From: Paraburkholderia bannensis
GTDB lineage: Bacteria; Pseudomonadota; Gammaproteobacteria; Burkholderiales; Burkholderiaceae
Assembly: GCF_014200455.1 (NCBI RefSeq)
Contig: NZ_JACHBW010000002.1
Location: forward strand, 248,001-312,000
Reading direction: 5' to 3'
Length of the DNA: 64,000 bases
Part shown: one piece after another, positions 60,161-64,000 of the stretch
How positions within the stretch are numbered: the first letter of the stretch is position 1
How the letters are laid out: each line of letters begins with the position of its first letter
Made by a program: the position numbers and the translations under genes
The notes under the pieces: model-generated
Seen by the model: the letters and a program-made list of their open reading frames with translations, nothing else
Databases searched by the model: none
What the model was told of the DNA's origin: nothing

Positions 60161-61564
60161 ATGAGCAGCGTTGCGGATTCGACGCGCGGCACCGCAGCCG
60201 CGCCCTTCTTTTCCAAGGAGGCCACTATTGCACCGCCCGGCTTTTCGCGCTGGATGGTGCCGCCCGCCGCGCTCGCGGTGCATCTGTGCATCGGCCAGGC
60301 CTACGCCTTCTCGGTGTTCAACTCGCCGCTCACGAAAGTGATCGGCATTACCCAGTCCTCGCCTGACGACTGGACGCTTACTTTGCTTGGCTGGATTTTC
60401 TCGCTGGCGATCGTGTTTCTGGGCCTGTCCGCTGCATTCGGCGGCAAGTGGCTCGAACGCGTCGGCCCGCGCCGCACGATGTTCACGGCGGCCTGCTGCT
60501 TCGGCGGCGGCTTCCTTGTTTCGGCGCTCGGTGTTTATCTGCACCAGATCGCGCTGCTGTATCTGGGCTATGGCGTGATCGGCGGCATTGGCCTGGGCCT
60601 GGGCTACGTTTCGCCGGTTTCGACGCTGATCCGCTGGTTCCCGGACCGTCGCGGCATGGCGACGGGCCTCGCCATCATGGGCTTCGGCGGCGGCGCGATG
60701 ATCGCGGCACCGCTATCCGTGATGCTGATGAAGCACTTCTCCAGCGACACCAGCGTGGGCGTGGCGCAGACCTTCGTGGTGCTGGGCGTGGCGTACTTCA
60801 TCTCGATGACGATCGGCTCGATCGCGATTCGCGTGCCCGCCAAGGACTGGAAGCCGGCAGGCTGGACCCCGCCCGCGACCAGCGGCAAGCTGGTCTCGCG
60901 CTCGCACGTGCACATCGATCAGGCGCTCAAGACGCCGCAGTTCTACCTGATCTGGCTGGTGCTGTTCCTCAACGTCACGGCGGGCATCGGCATTCTGGGC
61001 CAGGCGTCGGTGATGATCCAGGAAAGCTTCAAGGACACCGTCACCGCGGGCGCGGCGGCGGGCTTCGTCGGGCTGCTTTCGCTCTTCAACATGGGCGGGC
61101 GTTTCGTGTGGGCCTCGGCGTCTGACTGGGTTGGCCGCAAGAACACGTATTTCATCTTCTTCGTGTTCGGCGCGGTGCTTTACTACGCAGTCCCGCAGTT
61201 CGCGCAGAGCGGCAACATCGTGCTGTTCGTGCTGGCCTACTGCCTGATCCTCTCGATGTATGGCGGCGGCTTCTCGACCGTGCCCGCGTATCTCGCGGAC
61301 ATGTTCGGCACGGCTTTCGTCGGCGGCATTCACGGGCGTCTGTTGACCGCCTGGGCGGCGGCAGGCGTGGCGGGCCCGGTGCTGGTGAACTACGTGCGCG
61401 CGTATCAGGTGGCGCACGGCGTGGCCAAGGCCGATGCCTACACGATGACCGTTCACATCATGGCTTCGCTGCTGGTGGTGGGTTTCGTCTGCAACCTTCT
61501 GGTGCGCCGCGTGCACGAGAAGCATCACATGAGCGACGCGCAACTCGCGGCCGCGGGCAAATAA
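60161..61564 (+). CDS. OFA-family MFS transporter (oxalate/formate antiporter-like)
   Basis: A 467-residue major-facilitator protein with 12 helices. OFA marks are AYAFSVFNSPLTKVIG in helix 1, WLERVGPRRTMF after helix 2, GLGLGYVSPVSTLIRWFPDRRGMATG and MGGRFVWASASDWVGRKNTYF in the central part. GGGAGACCGACC precedes the ATG. The substrate is a small carboxylate by family expectation. The tiny downstream gene is its probable partner. Confidence 0.9.
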   Translation: MSSVADSTRGTAAAPFFSKEATIAPPGFSRWMVPPAALAVHLCIGQAYAFSVFNSPLTKVIGITQSSPDDWTLTLLGWIFSLAIVFLGLSAAFGGKWLERVGPRRTMFTAACCFGGGFLVSALGVYLHQIALLYLGYGVIGGIGLGLGYVSPVSTLIRWFPDRRGMATGLAIMGFGGGAMIAAPLSVMLMKHFSSDTSVGVAQTFVVLGVAYFISMTIGSIAIRVPAKDWKPAGWTPPATSGKLVSRSHVHIDQALKTPQFYLIWLVLFLNVTAGIGILGQASVMIQESFKDTVTAGAAAGFVGLLSLFNMGGRFVWASASDWVGRKNTYFIFFVFGAVLYYAVPQFAQSGNIVLFVLAYCLILSMYGGGFSTVPAYLADMFGTAFVGGIHGRLLTAWAAAGVAGPVLVNYVRAYQVAHGVAKADAYTMTVHIMASLLVVGFVCNLLVRRVHEKHHMSDAQLAAAGK

Positions 61565-61577
61565 GGAGCGCACGATC

Positions 61578-61718
61578 ATGACGAATGCAAGCAACGCAAG
61601 CGCCGCGCCGAAGCAGTCGAACAAGCTGCTGATGGCGATCTTCTGGCTCTATGTGGTGGTGCCGCTCGTGTGGGGCGTGACCAACACGCTCGCACAGGCC
61701 ATGAAGCTGTTTGGCTGA
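61578..61718 (+). CDS. MFS transporter small subunit (46 residues)
   Basis: The peptide opens MTNASNASAAPKQSNKLL and carries one membrane helix (AIFWLYVVVPLVWGVTNTL). AAGGAGCG lies seven bases upstream and the start is 13 bases after the OFA transporter stop. Small single-helix proteins of this wording accompany OFA-type carriers and are annotated as an MFS small subunit. Its role is not established. Confidence 0.8.
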   Translation: MTNASNASAAPKQSNKLLMAIFWLYVVVPLVWGVTNTLAQAMKLFG

Positions 61719-61756
61719 TGCGCTGATCGCGCCGATATCGGCATGAAGCGATAAAA

Positions 61757-61793
61757 GAAACGGGCCGCAAGCGTCAAGCTGCGGCCCGTTTTG
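61757..61793 (+). terminator. terminator after the OFA operon
   Basis: AAACGGGCCGCA and TGCGGCCCGTTT form a 12-bp stem around a ten-base loop, then TTGC. It closes the two-gene transporter operon. Confidence 0.85.
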
Positions 61794-61895
61794 CATTGTT
61801 TCTCCGCTAGCGCGCCTGCGCAGCTTCGTGGCCGGCGTGCTGGCGTCGGGCGTAGCATCGCACGCTATAGCCACGGCGAACGACGGAGCGCGGCG

Positions 61896-63302
61896 ATGGT
61901 GCGGCTCATGATGATCCTGCTGGGCGTCGATTACCTGCGCGCGCGCTGGCGCGGCGTGCTGCTCGCGGGCGCGTCGAGCGCGCTGACCGGCGCGGCGCTG
62001 TTCATCGACGCGCTCGATGGCGTGCTGTATTTCCACATCGCGCCGTTCGCGTGGCTGCTGCTGATCGAGGGCCTGGCGACGCTCGCCGTGGCGTGGACTG
62101 GCATGGGCGGGCAGCGCACGCTGCGCTACGTGAAGGGCCTGGCGTTCTGTGTTTCCGCCGCGCTGGTGCTGTCGGGTTATCGGCATGGGTCCTTCATTCT
62201 CTCGATGGTGTTCGCGACGCTTTTTCTCGCCGATGGGCTATTGCAGATCGCTTCAGCCTGGGTCGTGCGCTACCGCACCTGGAAGTTCGCGGTAGCGGGC
62301 GGCGTGCTGGAAATCGTCATCGCCGTGTTTCTCTATCAACCGTATCCGACCCACTACAAAGGTACCGTGCCGTACTGCCTTGGGCTCGTGCTGTTCTTCG
62401 CGGGCTGGAATCTGCTGCTGCTCGCGCTGCGCGCGCGGCGGCTGGGCGTGAATCCGGCGGCGGCGCAGGGCGGTCTGGCGGCGCTGGCGGCGAGCGCCGC
62501 GGTCGCAACGGGCGTAACGGGCGTAACCGGCGTAACGGGCGCAAGCAGCGTAAGCAGCGGCATCGGCGCAAAGCTCACGCAGACCGTGTTCGACGGGCCG
62601 CCCGAGGACCACGAAGCGGCGCTCACGGTGCACGTCTGGACGCCGGTGGGCAGTTCGAAAAGCGAGGCGCGGCGTCAGCCGGTGATCGACCGCTATATCG
62701 CGGCGGTGGATCGCAACGGCGTGATTTCGACGGGCCACGCAGCGCTGGAGGCGCCCGGATCGGTCTACATCAGCCTCTATCCGGCCGTGGAGATCGACCG
62801 CTCGCGCGACGATTTCTCGCGCCTGTTGCGCGCGACTCAGGAGAACGACGTGCCGGGCCTGTTCCAGCCCGACTACGCGACCGAATCGAAGGCGTGGTGC
62901 CCGTCGACGCGCCAGGTGCGCATCCGCAACTACGATCCGCAGCGCCTCGCGCGCTTCTGGCAGCACTATCGCGCCGATACGACCTACAACCTCACGCACC
63001 GCAACTGTTCGAGCACGGTCTCGCATGCGCTGGAGGCGGCGCTCGAAGGCGCGACGCCGCGCGTCTGGGGCGGTGGCTGGCTGGCATTCGTGCGCATGCT
63101 GGCGACGCCGGAATTGTGGGTCGCCGCGCAGCTGCGCAAGCGCGGCCAGACGATGGCGTGGACGCCGGGCCTCACGCTCGATTACGCACGCGCCCTGAGC
63201 ATGCTGGCGGACCCACGCCCGTCCGGATGGACGCGCGCCTGGCGGATGATGCGCACGCGCGTGGGGCGCTGGTTCAGGCCGCGCAGAACGCGCGAGCTGT
63301 GA
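61896..63302 (+). CDS. HdeD-like membrane protein fused to a predicted permuted cysteine peptidase-like domain
   Basis: A 468-residue protein. Residues 1-185 form about six helices of DUF308/HdeD type (LLAGASSALTGAALFIDALDG; FATLFLADGLLQIASAWVV). A low-complexity linker follows (GVTGVTGVTGASSVSS, from a 9-base DNA repeat at about 62512-62560). The soluble C-terminal half has ISTGHAALEAPGSVYISLYP (His281) and, 90 residues later, YNLTHRNCSSTVSHALEAAL (Cys371). His before an NC motif is the order of permuted papain-fold (LRAT/PPPDE/YiiX-like) enzymes. GGAG precedes the ATG. Function unknown. Confidence 0.78.
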   Translation: MVRLMMILLGVDYLRARWRGVLLAGASSALTGAALFIDALDGVLYFHIAPFAWLLLIEGLATLAVAWTGMGGQRTLRYVKGLAFCVSAALVLSGYRHGSFILSMVFATLFLADGLLQIASAWVVRYRTWKFAVAGGVLEIVIAVFLYQPYPTHYKGTVPYCLGLVLFFAGWNLLLLALRARRLGVNPAAAQGGLAALAASAAVATGVTGVTGVTGASSVSSGIGAKLTQTVFDGPPEDHEAALTVHVWTPVGSSKSEARRQPVIDRYIAAVDRNGVISTGHAALEAPGSVYISLYPAVEIDRSRDDFSRLLRATQENDVPGLFQPDYATESKAWCPSTRQVRIRNYDPQRLARFWQHYRADTTYNLTHRNCSSTVSHALEAALEGATPRVWGGGWLAFVRMLATPELWVAAQLRKRGQTMAWTPGLTLDYARALSMLADPRPSGWTRAWRMMRTRVGRWFRPRRTREL

Positions 63303-63314
63303 ACGCGGCGTGTT

Positions 63315-64000
63315 TCAAACGTCGCAACTCGACCCGACGCTCGCGGCCTGCTCGCGCGCGGCCTTCGCGCCTTCGACTTTGAGGATGGTCGGCAGCGACA
63401 CGCCGTTCTTCGCCGCGGTGACTTCCGCGAGAATCGACACGGCGATTTCCGGCGGCGTGCGGCTGCCGATATAAATGCCCACCGGCCCATGCAGGCGCGC
63501 GAGTTCGGCGTCGCTCAGATCGAATTCCTTGAGCCGCTCGCGCCGCGCCGCATTGTTGCGCCGCGAACCGAGCGCGCCCACGTAGAACGCGCGCGTCTTG
63601 AGCGCCTCCATCAGCGCGAGATCGTCGAGCTTCGGATCGTGCGTGAGCGCGATCACGGCGCAGCGCTCGTCGAGCTTCATATCGAGCACGGTGTCGTCGG
63701 GCATGGTGCGCACGAGCGTGGTGCCGGGGATGCTCCAGGTGTCGGTGTACTCATCGCGCGGGTCGCACACGGTCACCTGATAGTCGAGCCCCACGGCGAT
63801 CTGGCAGAGATAGCGCGAGAGCTGCCCCGCGCCGATCACCAGCATGCGATAGCGCGGGCCGTGGATCGTGAGCAGACGTTCGCCGTCGAAGTCCACGCCG
63901 TCGGTGGCGCTGGCGGGACCGAGCGTGGCGCGGCCGGAGGCGACATCGAGCGTGCGCGCCACCAGCTGGCCGCGCTCGACCGCCTCCAGCAGCGCGCGGA
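63315..64000 (-). CDS. XdhC/CoxI-family protein, 5'-truncated by window edge
   Basis: Accessory protein that helps insert or sulfurate the molybdenum cofactor of xanthine or CO dehydrogenase-type enzymes. The Rossmann-like domain shows RMLVIGAGQLSRYLCQIA and the strand VTVCDPRDEY, with FYVGALGSRRNNAARRERL and GPVGIYIGSRTPPEIAVSI near the C-terminus. The frame stays open to the window edge (RALLEAVERGQLVARTLDV), so the GTG at 63962 is internal and the N-terminus lies outside. Molybdoenzyme genes probably follow upstream of it. Confidence 0.9.
   Translation of the reverse strand, partial: RALLEAVERGQLVARTLDVASGRATLGPASATDGVDFDGERLLTIHGPRYRMLVIGAGQLSRYLCQIAVGLDYQVTVCDPRDEYTDTWSIPGTTLVRTMPDDTVLDMKLDERCAVIALTHDPKLDDLALMEALKTRAFYVGALGSRRNNAARRERLKEFDLSDAELARLHGPVGIYIGSRTPPEIAVSILAEVTAAKNGVSLPTILKVEGAKAAREQAASVGSSCDV

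Overview
The window is GC-rich chromosomal DNA from a betaproteobacterium of the family Burkholderiaceae, most likely Burkholderia sensu lato (Paraburkholderia/Burkholderia/Caballeronia). The evidence is gene order (fmt-htpX-rsmB-ntrYX, mreBCD-mrdA-rodA opposite gatCAB, metXW, argB-slmA, regBA-hslVU-dksA, xerC-DUF484-dapF, lpxL opposite metK), protein wording typical of that group, and strong G/C bias at third codon positions. I see no insertion sequence, prophage, CRISPR array or rRNA operon. It reads as conserved core chromosome with a more accessory right end (about 48.4-64 kb).

Layout. 0-8 kb (+): truncated fmt, a LysE exporter, htpX behind a sigma32-like promoter, rsmB, a DUF4390 protein and an NtrYX-like two-component system, then tRNA-Phe. 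8.3-12.2 kb (+): the preQ0/queuosine genes queC, queE and queD, an HpaI-type aldolase and a Sel1-repeat protein. 12.2-18.9 kb (-): the rod-shape/elongasome cluster mreB-mreC-mreD-mrdA-rodA, divergent from gatC-gatA-gatB (19.3-22.8 kb), the tRNA amidotransferase. 22.9-24.6 kb (+): PPK2 and exonuclease III. 24.6-32.7 kb (-): M48 protease, AmpG, MetW-MetX, HdeD-like protein, SlmA, a HAD nucleotidase and ArgB. 33-37 kb: a CWC protein, a TPR/glycosyltransferase protein, and the RegBA redox two-component system. 37-46.8 kb (-): HslUV, DksA, a COG0523 metallochaperone, RlmI-like methyltransferase, XerC, DUF484, DapF and LpxL. metK (+) is at 47.1-48.3 kb. 48.4-64 kb holds dispersed genes: PhyH dioxygenase, aldo-keto reductase, desaturase, MFS carriers, SrkA kinase, a DUF3857 transglutaminase-like protein, a PepSY protein, an OFA transporter with its tiny partner, an HdeD/cysteine-peptidase-like fusion and a truncated XdhC.

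Regulation is the most rewarding layer. The metXW leader carries a well-matched SAM-II riboswitch with an inserted hairpin, followed by a readable translational switch (mutually exclusive helices around the metX Shine-Dalgarno). metK, which makes SAM, has its own highly structured leader that I cannot assign to a known class. A Zur-like palindrome precedes the COG0523 gene, which sits next to a DksA retaining only one of the four zinc cysteines. A Fur-like box precedes the PepSY gene. Sigma32-like promoters precede htpX and hslVU.

Other oddities: the GatA C-terminus is encoded by a palindromic element that resembles a dispersed repeat; MreC and PBP2 have long alanine-rich tails; the NtrX-like regulator lacks the AAA+ domain; the tRNA-Phe acceptor stem has a C-A mismatch. 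All assignments come from reading motifs by eye; no database search was run.
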